14,311 bases of DNA. It comes from Euperipatoides rowelli (Eukaryota; Onychophora; Udeonychophora; Euonychophora; Peripatopsidae). Each line of letters starts with the position of its first letter. Position 1 is the stretch's first letter. The DNA is taken from assembly GCA_003024985.2 (NCBI GenBank), contig PXIH01S0000859.1. One strand, written 5' to 3'. Of this stretch, positions 1 to 8,938 are shown in pieces. The notes under the pieces are model-generated. The model saw nothing but the letters and a program-made list of their open reading frames with translations, did not search any database and was not told the origin of the DNA. The position numbers were made by a program, and so were the translations under genes.

Positions 1-980
1 ATATATTTAATACACATTCCCACTGTATTCCATTTTTGAAAAAAACTGCACCACACTCCTCCTTTCAGCTTGAGTTGAAATGCGGCTCTTTCAAAAAATG
101 GCTTCTCTCTCAAAATGAAGTTGCTGACCTCTGATGTATAGTGAGTTAATTTCTCACAACATATTTGTATCAAATATTAAGTTTGGAAATTAATATAGCT
201 TTTAGGAAATCCGGGATGGTATAATGCAATCTTTATATCTCCTATACTCATGCCTAATTAAGCCGATTTTGAACAGACATTTGTTGTACAGGTAATAAAG
301 TTCAGTCGATGCCCACCTCAGATGGTTATTACTACACAATCATGCCTAAAAATATTTAAGTAGTAGCCGAGTAAAATCCAAACCCTGATTATGGATTTCC
401 TAATTTTCTCCTGTCATCCAAAATATATACTCTCCAAACCCCATCTGATCTCTTTTCTATAATTCTGAACATTCACAGATGCTGTTTATAAATTGGACAT
501 ATAATAATAAATATTTTTGAACAGGTTACTTTTTCATTTAGGTACTGTACATGGTGTTTCACAATTAGAAGCAAGTTTTTGAAGAGAATAATTTTAAAAA
601 AGAACAGGCTACGGTAAAATCTCATTATAAAAAAAATCCCAGGGGAATTAAAATCTATTTGTTATCTGACAAGCTGAGGAAGAAAAAAAAAAAAAAAGAT
701 AAAACCCAAGCTGATGATTAATGATTTTAAAGCAAAAGCTGTTGAAAAATATTCATTCAGGTAATTTGATTAAGTTAATAAATCAGAAAGTTAACCATTT
801 CCTTTCCTAAAGAAAAATAATAAATAATAATGACAACACAGATTAAAAACAAACAAAAAATGTTATTTTACCCAAATCCATGTTTATTTATTGCAAGACC
901 CACTTTCTATACTATGAAACAGAGTATTGGTTTATTGTACTTAAGATCATTTTGCATACAGTTAACTAAAATTTAATTAT
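1..980. other. AT-rich non-coding stretch
   Basis: I see no gene here. The sequence is AT-rich with scattered stop codons in every frame. The only low-complexity feature of note is a run of 15 A at 683-697 within an A/G-rich context. No terminal inverted repeats, tandem arrays or RNA-gene boxes stand out. Confidence 0.7.
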
Positions 981-1290
981 TTATACATACTGCCTGTTTC
1001 CATGGCCACTCTCAGTTTGAACTAGCATAGGTCAAAGTTGGGAACTCCAAATTATTGTAACATGGAAACAGGTTTTCTTTTCAGTTCAAACGCGAGCTAA
1101 GTCAGCTCGCTTAAATGATTCAAACTAGAAAAATCCCAAGAGTATTAACTGAACTAGACAGATATCACAGTTGTGGTTATTGGTTAGAATCTAAGCTATG
1201 TACGATGTGTCATCAAATTAAAGTGACATTTTAAAAACTAAGAAATGGCGGAGGGACGCAAGTTGTGGTTATGATTGGTAAGTCCTGTTA
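980..1290 (+). promoter_or_regulatory. Clustered short motifs, possible enhancer or promoter with a 5' exon-like patch
   Basis: Several short words recur in this otherwise plain region. CATGGAAACAGG occurs at 1061 and again just outside at about 1417, with its reverse complement near 993 and a shorter form near 1340. A TGTGGTTAT word followed by ATTGG occurs at 1170-1184 and 1264-1278; TGTGGTT is the Runx-type core and ATTGG is a reversed CCAAT box. A perfect 7-bp hairpin (GCGAGCT, 5-nt loop, AGCTCGC) at 1092-1110 contains GCTAAGTCAGC, which resembles a Maf/AP-1 element. AAATGGCGGAG at 1243-1253 resembles a YY1 site around a start codon. Its ATG (1245) opens a 9-codon frame ending at 1274, and GTAAGT at 1278-1283 is a strong splice-donor match. 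Motif identities are family knowledge; regulatory function is inference. Transcription is not shown by the sequence. Confidence 0.3.
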
Positions 1291-1904
1291 GCTCTATTTG
1301 TTTTCTAATCCTGAAAACATAACATGAGATGGGAGATGCCCATGGAAACAAAATTAGAATTTTGGAAATCTGGAATCCCCTACTTCCAGCTTGGTTAATT
1401 CGAATTGAAATTGACCATGGAAACAGGTTGATATCAGCATTTCTTAATAGTAGAGTACTTTATAATGTGATCTCATTTTAAGTGACTACTCCTATTAACA
1501 TATTGTATGTAAGCTTCAAAACAAGTTCAATTTACTTGTTAATCACATAATTAAGGTTCATGGTTTTCTGCGACTGTGTAAATGTGTGAAAAGTAGGACC
1601 TCAAGCGGAAACTACTTGTGTCACGGAATACTATAATTTCAACATAAATATGTTACTAAATGTTTAGAATACTTTATAAATTAGTTTCATGATTCTTGTA
1701 ATTTTCTGCTTAACAGTTCTTTATATTAATTTGTGTTACACTCAATAGACAATAATTAATACCCCCAATTTAGCAGAAATAGTTATGTCATATTTGTGTC
1801 GCAATAAATTCCATGGATGATGAGACGATCATTTAGCACATATAATAGCATTTTAATGATTACTTCCATATCATAGAAGCTACACTAAGGGAAGGTTACA
1901 AGTC
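1291..1904. other. AT-rich non-coding stretch
   Basis: No gene is visible. Two further CATGGAAACA words lie at 1341 and 1417, continuing the motif cluster just upstream. From 1560 to 1640 the base composition is less AT-biased, but no frame stays open and no domain is recognisable. Confidence 0.55.
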
Positions 1905-2348
1905 GACAGGAAGAGAATGGGAAGAGAAAAGAAAAAGAGAAAACTGTGAAAAGAGAAAAGGAAGACCAAGAAGAGAAAAGGAGGGAAAGGCATAGAAAGG
2001 AAGAGAAGGGGAGAGAAATGTGAAAAGAGAAAAGATGGGGAAGAAGAGGAGAGGCTGAAGTTACTTTTAAATTTTTGCAAAATTATATAAGAGCAGAAAT
2101 TGTTATATTGTTGTAAAAGAGAAAAGAAAAAGAAAAAACAGTGAAAAGAAAAAAGGGGAAGACAAAGAAGAGAAAAAGAGGGGAAGAAGGAGGAGGGGAA
2201 GGGGTAGAAAGGAAGAGAAGGGGAGAGAAATGTGAAAAGAGAAAAGATGGGGAAGAGAAGAGGAGGTGAAGAAGAGGAAAGGCTGAAGTTACTTTTAAAT
2301 TTTTGCAAAATTATAATTATAAGAGCAGAAATTGTTATATTGTTGTAA
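1905..2348. repeat. Tandem duplication of a purine-rich block
   Basis: Two copies of the same module lie head to tail. Each begins with a long A/G-only run built from GAAGAGAAAAG-like words and ends in an AT-rich tail containing CTGAAGTTACTTTTAAAT and then GAGCAGAAATTGTTATATTG. The first copy ends near 2116 and the second near 2348, so the tails are 232 bases apart. The purine parts differ in length, with about 37 extra bases in copy 2, as expected from slippage. The minus strand has a long open frame across both copies, but its product is a low-complexity Ser/Phe/Pro/Leu string duplicated with the DNA, so it is a by-product of the repeat rather than a gene. Long purine runs can form triplex DNA; that is general knowledge and is not shown here. 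Confidence 0.85.
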
Positions 2349-3048
2349 TAAAAATAATTTCCTTCTTTCTGACATTGTGCACATAATTACACTGTTATAA
2401 GTTACTTTAAAAAAAAAAAAAAAAGTCTTTTTTTTTTTTCTCGGAGTAAGAGGTTGGCCATAAAAGTTACCGGGTAAATGCTTTTTTTTTTTTTATGTAT
2501 AGTATTTAATTGAAAATAATAATAATTTCTGATGCTTGATTTAAATAAATAATTGATTTTTTCTTAGAATTTCTTTTGTACCGTTCTCTCTCGGCAAATA
2601 TTTCCCACCCCTCTCACTGATTAGTTGCAGTTAAGTAATAAACGAATAGCAGGCACTATTCCGAGCTGAAAAAAAAATACTTTAAAGTTCTAAAGAACCA
2701 TCTAATACGACTTATGGTATGGTATCTATTAATAAAATTTTATATTTGCATAACATTTGAACTAAAAATTTAAAACAATAACAAAAGAATCTCTCTTTTA
2801 ATATTCTTTCATATATTGCACTTTATTAAGGCAATAAATTTCATTTTATTTGTTTTGCTAATTTGTTAAAGAAAAGATAAGGAGTAAAGAGAGAATAATA
2901 TTAACATGCTTCAGGCGGTTGTTGACAGTTTGATTTGAATTCGTTTGTATTGTAGCCGTAAAGTTATTTGGCTTTTTTTTATTTTTTTATAAATATGTAA
3001 GGAAGTGTGCTAATTTTTAACCTGCTTAATGGTGCCGGAACTGATTGA
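2349..3048. other. AT-rich non-coding stretch with a poly-A/poly-T hairpin
   Basis: No gene is visible. At 2409-2439 a run of 16 A is followed by GTC and 12 T, so the strand can fold on itself almost perfectly. A second T run lies near 2481. The remainder is AT-rich with frequent stops in all frames. Confidence 0.65.
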
Positions 3049-3243
3049 ATGGTACTGGGTAAAGTGCATGACTCAACAGTGTCTCAACTGTGGAGAGTGT
3101 CCTGCGAAAGGGGCCCTAAAGAAATTAAAAATATGAAAAGCACAGATCACATTAAGTGGCATTCTAAACCCGATAAGGACAATGTGTGCTTCAAACCTTT
3201 TTTTTTTATTATTGTACAAAGTCTTTTTAAAGTAAATATATAG
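3049..3243 (+). pseudogene. Short open frame with a faint BED-type zinc-finger signature
   Basis: A 64-codon frame starts at the ATG at 3049, directly after an in-frame stop. Its middle is compositionally unlike the AT-rich surroundings. Residues about 19-41 read SCERGPKEIKNM and then KSTDHIKWHSKP. BED fingers of hAT transposases typically show Cys-x2-Cys, then a K-E-hydrophobic stretch, then Ser-Thr, then a leucine/isoleucine three residues before His. Here the first Cys, KEI, ST, Ile and His fall in a compatible order. The second Cys position is Gly (codon GGC, one base from TGC) and the final zinc ligand is not evident. The tail from about residue 50 is a Phe-rich poly-T translation and is not meaningful. 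The abundance of hAT ends in the window makes a hAT remnant reasonable, but chance resemblance in so short a frame is quite possible. Confidence 0.28.
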
Positions 3244-3605
3244 TACAATCATATACTATTGGTTTATTTTAAACAAGTATTGTTTGTTAAAATGTATACT
3301 TTTATAAATGTCGGTTTATGTATATGTTTCTTAGATCTTTTTAATAAGATTAAACGACAGTGAAATCATCAAATACTCTCACTCTGCTATATATTTGTGC
3401 TCGCTATGGAAATAAACAAGATTATAACGGCAAGGTCGACATTTATTAACGCATATAAGAGCAGTAAAAACATATGGCTGCTTGATACAATAGCCATTCT
3501 AGCGTAATATCAGTACAGTATGTCACATGTCATGCATACCTGTTCTATTAATAATTAACTAGTAATTAACATATTTAATTTTCCAATATACCATAATTTC
3601 AACCT

Positions 3606-3626
3606 CCCCCCCCCCCAAAAAAAAAA
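3606..3626 (+). repeat. Poly-C to poly-A homopolymer junction
   Basis: Eleven C are followed directly by ten A. This is striking in a region with very few C runs. Such junctions are prone to slippage and to sequencing error, so the exact lengths should be treated with caution. Confidence 0.85.
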
Positions 3627-3813
3627 TGTTTATATGACCTCTGACTTATGCTAAATTAATGCATTATTTTCATTTTTTTAATATTTTTTTTTAGTTTTCT
3701 TGGGAATTAAATCGTTAAAAAAATCATTTGGTGTGACTTTTTAACTGTTAACTTTTTGAAGCATTCCTACATTACAAGGAAATTTAATTATCTATCCAAC
3801 ATTATTATAATAA

Positions 3814-3833
3814 TATACAGTACATACTGTATA
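3814..3833. repeat. Near-perfect 20-bp palindrome
   Basis: The arms TATACAGTA and TACTGTATA flank a central CA. The arm word is the same TACAGTAT/ATACTGTA octamer that forms the perfect palindrome at 7661-7680 and that recurs elsewhere in the window. Confidence 0.75.
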
Positions 3834-5045
3834 CAAACATACAAGGGTATTAAATATATGCGGTACATAATACTCTGACTTTAAATCAGAATATTTATAT
3901 ATTTATTCTAAAATGAAAATACGTTTACGACTTGTTGTTTTTAAAATAAACATATTTTTTAATCACCTTTAGCAGAGACATGATTTTGCTGGAGAAAAAC
4001 ATAGGATATTTTAACAGCAAATCACACCCTTCTCTCAACATTCATCAAACTCAAAACAATACAAGCAAGACGATCAATCAATTAGGGATTCAAATGTAAT
4101 TACAATTTGCTATTTTAAGACCGTCAAAGGTAATTATTTTAAAGCCCATAGCAATAATTTAGGTGAAGAGATGTTAAATTTAAATAAAAAAAAAAAAGAG
4201 AGGAAAGAGAAAGATAATAAAAGAAATTAAATTAAAAATTAAACAAGCAAAGGAAAGGAAAAAGTAAAAAAAAAAAATAATAATTTCCTGCAAACTTAAA
4301 AAAAAACATTTAAAAGAAGAAAACTACCAGGGAGTTAATTTACAAAGGAAGGATTAGCAATCAAATGAGATGATGCCATTAAAAAAAAAAGTGTCATTAC
4401 GTTTTATGAGGTAGTATAAAATGCCACCATTTTTTGAATTAACAAAGTAAAACGTCAATATACAGAATCACAGACTTGGATATAAAGAACAATAATGCTT
4501 ATATAACAAACATTTTTACAAGTTCTGTCTCTTCCTATAAAAGCCTTTAATGGCAGAATGGGCCGCAATAAATCCTATTTACCGCATTTTCAACATCTGC
4601 ACAACTATTTTTGTCAATAAGGAAGGGCTTACGGAAGTTGTGTCAAAATCATCTAAATCAATCAAAAAGGATTATTTCACCTCTAGATTATCATAGGGTT
4701 GGGGCAAAGTGGGTTTAATACATAGTAGGAGTTAGGGTTACGGTCAGGTTAAGACTGTAAATTTAAAAAATAATGCTGTTATCCATATGGTAAATTGGGA
4801 CTTATTGTAGTCCATTTCTAGACGTTCGTAAAAAAATGATTTAAATAATTTATTTTAAATGATGACTAAACCAAACGATTCCACTTGTTAAAAAAAATTA
4901 AAAAAGTTATTGAAAATTTTACTCAAAACAGTAATATTTTTAATAACCACTGTATTGCTGTATTCAGATTAATCTGACATCACGGGTGTATAGAAATATC
5001 GTTGCTTGATATACAGTATCACCCATTAAAAGATAAGCAGTAAAA

Positions 5046-5309
5046 ATGTTATACTGTTGTATCCTTAACTGTACAAATGTTATTTCATGTATTCATTTTT
5101 TTCATTTAACAAAAGTCAAAACAATATTGGATGCCTGGATATTAAAAATTAAGCGAGCTGGTTTTGTTACTTCAAAATATTTCTCCTTTTGCAAGATAAC
5201 TCCGAAGACACATATTTTTAAGTTCTTTAGGCTCAGAACATTGATGGATTCGTCATTTGAAACTAGGAGTAATTTAAACTCTATTCAATTAAAAACCAGT
5301 GCCATCTAG
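5046..5309 (+). pseudogene. Decayed THAP zinc-finger domain
   Basis: This 87-codon frame reads like a degraded THAP domain, a C2CH zinc-coordinating DNA-binding module found at the N-terminus of P-element-type transposases and of many animal regulatory proteins. Met1 is followed by CCILNCTN (Cys4/Cys5 and Cys9), which fits the usual N-terminal Cys pair placed just after the start codon. FFHL at 18-21 fits the conserved aromatic/His turn. Trp31 lies in LDAWILKIKR, then RAGFVTSKYFSFC ends at Cys49. The Trp-to-Cys spacing of 18 and the Phe40-to-Cys49 spacing of 9 match typical THAP domains. The last zinc ligand is displaced: Cys-x2-His-Phe is expected, but the frame has Cys-x6-His (His56) followed by Ile-Phe. 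Near the end, LKTSAI and then an in-frame stop and Phe sit where the LKxxAVPxxF signature should be. No continuation of a protein is seen downstream. It is most likely a fossil exon of a transposase or THAP gene; the ligand displacement and terminal stop argue against function. Confidence 0.55.
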
Positions 5310-5659
5310 TTTATCACCTGTAAATCTGCTTTTTACACAAAGGTCATTGATAATATATTTTGTAAACCGGCAGCTGGTTTGGAATGATAAGTTACGTTTT
5401 TTTTTTTTAAGTGAACATCAACCAATGATCAATCATGACCAACCTGAATTTCATCTTATACTAACTTGTGTTTCTCATAGGGGTAGGGCTTTTCCTATTT
5501 TTACATTTCTTATACATGTAACTTAACTTTTTTTCTCAAATCAACAAAACCATTTCTGCACAACTACATTAAAAAAATGGCAGGCTCAACAAATTCTATA
5601 ATAATGCCTTTATTAATGGTATTTTATAAGCTTCAAAGACATAGTTATATTTTTTTCTT
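5310..5659. other. AT-rich non-coding stretch
   Basis: A 75-codon open frame overlaps this stretch but has no recognisable motif and includes poly-T translation, so I do not call it. A short dyad, AAACC...GGTTT around CAGCTG, lies at 5374-5390. Nothing else is supported. Confidence 0.6.
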
Positions 5660-5741
5660 TCTCAAGCTTGTGACCCACCTTCAATCACTGCCATGACCCC
5701 TCCCCCCAAGTGGGTTATGACCCCCAGTTTGAGAAACACTG
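5660..5741 (-). mobile_element. hAT-type transposon terminus, reverse orientation
   Basis: Read on the minus strand from 5741, the sequence begins CAGTGTTTCTCAAACTGGGG and continues into a GTCATAACCCAC-type stretch. This is the classic terminal region of many animal hAT elements (CAGTGxTTCTCAAACT followed by GGGTCxxxACCCAC). A second GTGACCCACC-like word near 5671-5680 gives internal dyads with GTGGGTTATGACC, typical of hAT subterminal structure. The other end was not found, so this is a truncated or old copy. The 8 bases after the end (5742-5749) are CTCTATAT, with no convincing partner duplicate in the window. Confidence 0.7.
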
Positions 5742-5749
5742 CTCTATAT

Positions 5750-6130
5750 ACATACAAATTGATATATGCACACCCATCCAGACAAGCAGACCCATTAGTA
5801 CAGGAACAACTATCTATACATCCACTGATCTATACACCTAACCATCCATGTACACACCCATACAAGTATACCCATGATGCCTAGACAACCAACCAAACAC
5901 ATACCCATCCATCCAAACAAAAATTACTATTAATACAAGCACAACTACCCATACTATACCCATGCATCCATCCATACATATGCAACCATCCATGTACTCT
6001 TGTTAATTCATACAAGCACACCCATCCATAGACCTACCCATCGATACACATCCATAAACGCATACCCATAGATATACCCATACACATACCTATCCATATT
6101 CACACAACCATCCATACACCTACACACAAC
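5750..6130 (+). repeat. Degenerate CCAT/ATAC-rich minisatellite
   Basis: About 380 bases are built from imperfect repeats of words such as ACCCATCCAT, CCCATACA and ACACCCATCC, giving a strand bias of A and C with little G. Unit length varies and many copies are interrupted, so it is an old array. It starts within a few bases of the hAT end at 5741; the adjacency may mean that the element inserted at or seeded the array. Short open frames crossing it are repeat translations. Confidence 0.8.
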
Positions 6131-7016
6131 ATTCAAGATATAACATCATTCAACCCACCAAACATGAATATTTTTCCTAACTTGAATTTTTTCAGGAGTG
6201 TAAACCAAACTAGATTTAAACTGAAAATGTAAGCCAAAAACCATATATTTAAGAAACAAGAAGTACCCCACTCCACCCCCAAACCAAAACTGGAAGTGAC
6301 CTACTGCACATGTGCACTAGAAGTGAGCGAGAATCCGCATTTACCCCCAACTCACTATGTTTTTTTTTTTATTATTTTCAACTTCAAATTTTATATAAAG
6401 GATTTACATTAATAATTAATTTAACACTTAAAAAAGGATTATAATCAATTAGACAGGGGTTATTATTCTGGATATAGGCTATCAATTTATAATGATTGTA
6501 AATCCATTGCTCTCTCTCTCTCTCAAATGTTTAGCAGTGCAACATGAAATATTATTGTTTAAAAATTACCAGTGGACTATAATTTAAAATAAAACTTTAT
6601 TTACAGTGCATTGGAAAAGCTGGTGTTAATCTCCTACAAGTATTAAGTAGACTTGTACTCATTAATAGATTACTAATTAATCATAATAATTGTTACATTT
6701 ATTGCTTATCCGATAATCATTGATTAATACTAGCCATCTAATTGTTATTAGTGAGTAATGTTAAGAAAATATCACCCATATATCAATTTGGTTCATTTTA
6801 ATTCTAAATTAGTTTAAACACAAAAAGATAAAATAAATGCAAAAGTATATATATTATGTTCTTACCAATACAACAGATTATCAATAAAAAGGGAATGCAA
6901 ACATTTTAATTTGTTAACTCATTTTTTTATTATTTAGTTTGTGGATATAGTTGGCTAATGTAATATGACTACAAAAGGTTAGCCAAAATGTTGATTTTGA
7001 ATAGAAGGGTCTAATA
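6131..7016. other. AT-rich non-coding stretch
   Basis: No gene is visible. Small items are a perfect 12-bp palindrome TGCACATGTGCA at 6305-6316, a (TC)n run at about 6510-6524, and a 7-bp hairpin TACAAGT/ACTTGTA at 6635-6657. The rest is AT-rich. Confidence 0.6.
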
Positions 7017-7080
7017 CAAGGGTTTTCAACCTTTTTATAGATGGCACCACAAAAACCAAAATTCAAAAATTTTGTATTTG
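7017..7080 (+). mobile_element. hAT-like transposon terminus, degenerate
   Basis: CAAGGGTTTTCAACCTTTTT starting at 7017 matches the common CAGGGGTTTTCAACCTTTTT type of hAT end with one extra or changed base, and GATGGCACCAC follows where such elements often have a CGGCACCCC-like word. The opposite end and an 8-bp target duplication were not found. A minus-strand open frame crossing this point is an accident of the repeat. Confidence 0.5.
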
Positions 7081-8165
7081 CATTAAGAGGAAAAGTCAAC
7101 AATATTCGACTAATAGGATGATGTTATAAATTCTACATATGTTTATTCCATTTGTTTTTATTTTTCATAATTTCATAAATCGAAAAACAAGATCATCCAT
7201 CTGTTATTTAACACTTTCAGCACTGGGCTGTTTGCTATGGTCCTTCCACAGAATACTGAGCATTTTGGATCATTTTTTAAAAAATTGTTGTTTATATATT
7301 TGTATGAATAAATAAATTCAGATCACTTTATTTTTTTAGTAAAATAGACTGGCTAATAATTTACATAAAAAGAACTTTATCAATGTAAATTAATTTTTTT
7401 TAATAATATCAACATATACAAATTTACGAGAAAATTCAAAAGTCTGACATTAACATTTTGATAATAATGTCAAATATTATTTTACTTTTTTTTAATTTAT
7501 TTTATTTTACCAATCTACTTTAATTAATCTAAACCCCCTCTACCTTATTCTTTTTTTAAGACTAAATTTCTTACAAGTAGCCTAAATGTGTGTAACTGGA
7601 ATGTCATTGATTGTACTTTGGTTTAGTGTGATCAAGCTCAACACACTCACACATACAATATATACTGTATATACAGTATAGAGAGATAACTTATATACTG
7701 TAGATAGATAATAAAAATAAAATAATAATTTGCAAACTAATAAAAATAAAATAAAACAATAAAAAATATCTGTATATATTATTTTCATTTGAAGACTTGT
7801 CAATTTCATAATCATAATTGGATTGTTATACAGTAACTAGATGAAAATTATCAGCAGAAATTACTGAGTATATTTTTGTAAATGAAAATGCTTCATAATT
7901 TTTTCTTTTTGGATAAGATCAAAGTGTAGTTTAGAAACATATTTATAGCTAGAATCGTCATTCTGAACCTAAATGAACTTTTCTAAAACTTTAGCTTGTC
8001 TGATTTTCATTAGTAGGAAAAGTGTCTGTAGAAACCTGTTCTTAATTAAATTTTTCTGTCAATTTAAAAATAAAATCAGAGAAGTAAAATGAATAAAGCA
8101 ATTATCAGGCTATAAATAAATGCAAATTATAAATAAATCTCACAAGTTAAATAAAAACAATGAAT
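7081..8165. other. AT-rich non-coding stretch with palindromes
   Basis: No gene is visible. A TTAA followed by CACTTTCAGCACTGG at 7208-7226 resembles a piggyBac-type end but has no partner. An 8-bp perfect inverted repeat TGACATTA/TAATGTCA lies at 7445-7472. A minus-strand open frame of 77 codons at 7582-7815 is a hydrophobic Tyr/Leu/Phe string from AT-rich DNA and is not called. Confidence 0.6.
7661..7680. repeat. Perfect 20-bp palindrome
   Basis: TATACTGTAT is followed immediately by its exact reverse complement ATACAGTATA with no spacer. A further ATACTGTA lies at 7695-7702. The same octamer builds the palindrome at 3814-3833. It could be a cruciform-prone simple sequence or a dyadic binding site; the sequence does not decide. 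Confidence 0.9.
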
Positions 8166-8560
8166 TTTTAAAATATGAACGAGTGTAATTCGTTTTTCGA
8201 CTTTTAGGGATAAAAGACAAAAACGAGTGAGATTCGTGCATCGTCTTGAAAGTGTCAAGTAGCCTACTACCAAACCGGCTTTCAAGCACTCTCATGCCAA
8301 TGAACGAGAAACCCCAATCTAGCCAAGGTGGCGTATTCGTGTGGTTTGATCTACACTAACACAGCACAGTTCGACCTTGGGTCCGCTTCTGGTGTGAAAA
8401 ACAAGTAATTATTTTTCCATATTAGTACACACCGGTGAATGTTTCTACTTACAGATTAACAAGAAATTTACAGAATTGAATTAAGGATCATGAACTAACA
8501 CAGGATCAAGTTGGAAAATGGCCGCCTTCAAAAACGAACAATGAAGATAGATTTACTTAT
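8166..8560 (+). promoter_or_regulatory. CpG-rich patch with paired dyad repeats, possible promoter or enhancer
   Basis: CpG is scarce in most of this window but is frequent here, about sixteen in under 400 bases by hand count. Two copies of AACGAGTG followed by a 2-base spacer and ATTCGT occur at 8178-8193 and 8222-8237, 44 bases apart, each with an internal ACGA/TCGT dyad. CTTGAAAG at 8244 and CTTTCAAG at 8279 form an inverted pair. At 8515 the sequence AAAATGGCCGCC resembles a YY1 site over a start codon; its ATG (8518) opens an 8-codon frame only. The patch could be a promoter, a distant enhancer, or a less-decayed transposon fragment. No coding exon is recognisable. Confidence 0.28.
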
Positions 8561-8603
8561 ATACAGACATCAAAAGCATGCAATATTCAAATTTATTGTA
8601 TAA

Positions 8604-8938
8604 TCTCCTATATAAAAGAGAAAAATTGCCCTTCTGTCTTCTATACAAATCCACAGTTTACAAGCCAGGATCGTGAAATTGTACAGAAGGGTGTATTGAA
8701 ACACGGCCGAGGCAACTAAAAAAATATGAAATCAAAATTAATTACGGTTAATTTTTAATTAATTAAAAACCGTTAAAATACTGGGCCAAGCCGGGTAGTT
8801 TCTATACAAATCGACAGTTTACAAGCATAGATCATGCCGGGTAGTTAACATCGTGAAATTTTACAGATGGGCATATTATAACACGGCCGAGGCAACTAAA
8901 TAAATTTGAAATCTAAATTAACCCTTAAAATGCCGGAC
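8604..8938 (+). mobile_element. Helitron-like non-autonomous repeat in two tandem copies
   Basis: Copy 1 spans about 8604-8800 and copy 2 about 8801-8938. Both contain CTATACAAATC, GACAGTTTACAAGC-like sequence, ATCGTGAAATT and ACACGGCCGAGGCAACTAAA; the last word starts at 8701 and 8881, exactly 180 bases apart. Copy 1 begins with TC after an A (TCTCCTATATAAAAG), as Helitron 5' ends do. It ends with GGGCCAAGCCGGGTAGTT, close to the widespread animal Helitron 3' tail (GGC-loop-GCC followed by GGGTA and CTAGT), though the last bases are GTAG rather than CTAG. Copy 2 lacks the 5' part and carries about 19 extra bases that repeat GCCGGGTAGTT. A dyad ACGGTT...AACCGT lies at 8744-8773. No Rep/helicase coding is present. 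The tandem nature is certain; the Helitron assignment is moderate. Confidence 0.5.

Larger units (their letters stand above)
3244..5045. other. Long AT-rich non-coding stretch with simple-sequence tracts
   Basis: No gene is visible. Recognisable items are a C11 run followed by A10 at 3606-3626, a near-perfect 20-bp palindrome at 3814-3833 (ATACAGTA, CA, TACTGTAT with flanking T/A), and an A/G-rich low-complexity zone at about 4181-4335. At 4558 an ATG opens a 20-codon frame with nothing recognisable in it. The rest is AT-rich with stops in all frames. Confidence 0.65.

Noticed and set aside
1880-2308. 142-codon minus-strand open frame
   Set aside because: The product is a duplicated low-complexity Ser/Phe/Leu/Pro string that simply translates the polypurine tandem repeat; no domain, no conserved start context.
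4685-4760. TTAGGGTTA-like words as interstitial telomere repeat
   Set aside because: Only one or two imperfect units are present, expected by chance.
5299-5526. 75-codon + strand open frame
   Set aside because: No recognisable motif, contains translated poly-T, and begins inside the THAP remnant in another frame.
5693-5884. 63-codon + strand open frame
   Set aside because: It runs through the hAT terminus into the CCAT minisatellite, so its product is repeat translation.
6914-7102. 62-codon minus-strand open frame
   Set aside because: It crosses the hAT-like end at 7017 and has no domain features.
7582-7815. 77-codon minus-strand hydrophobic open frame, at first sight a membrane peptide
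   Set aside because: The Tyr/Leu/Val/Phe content follows from AT-rich repeats including the 20-bp palindrome; no charged loops or signal organisation.
8313-8395. Possible tRNA-like promoter (TAGCCAAGGTGG and later GTTCGACCTT)
   Set aside because: The second box lacks the terminal CC, no cloverleaf can be drawn, and the spacing match is weak.
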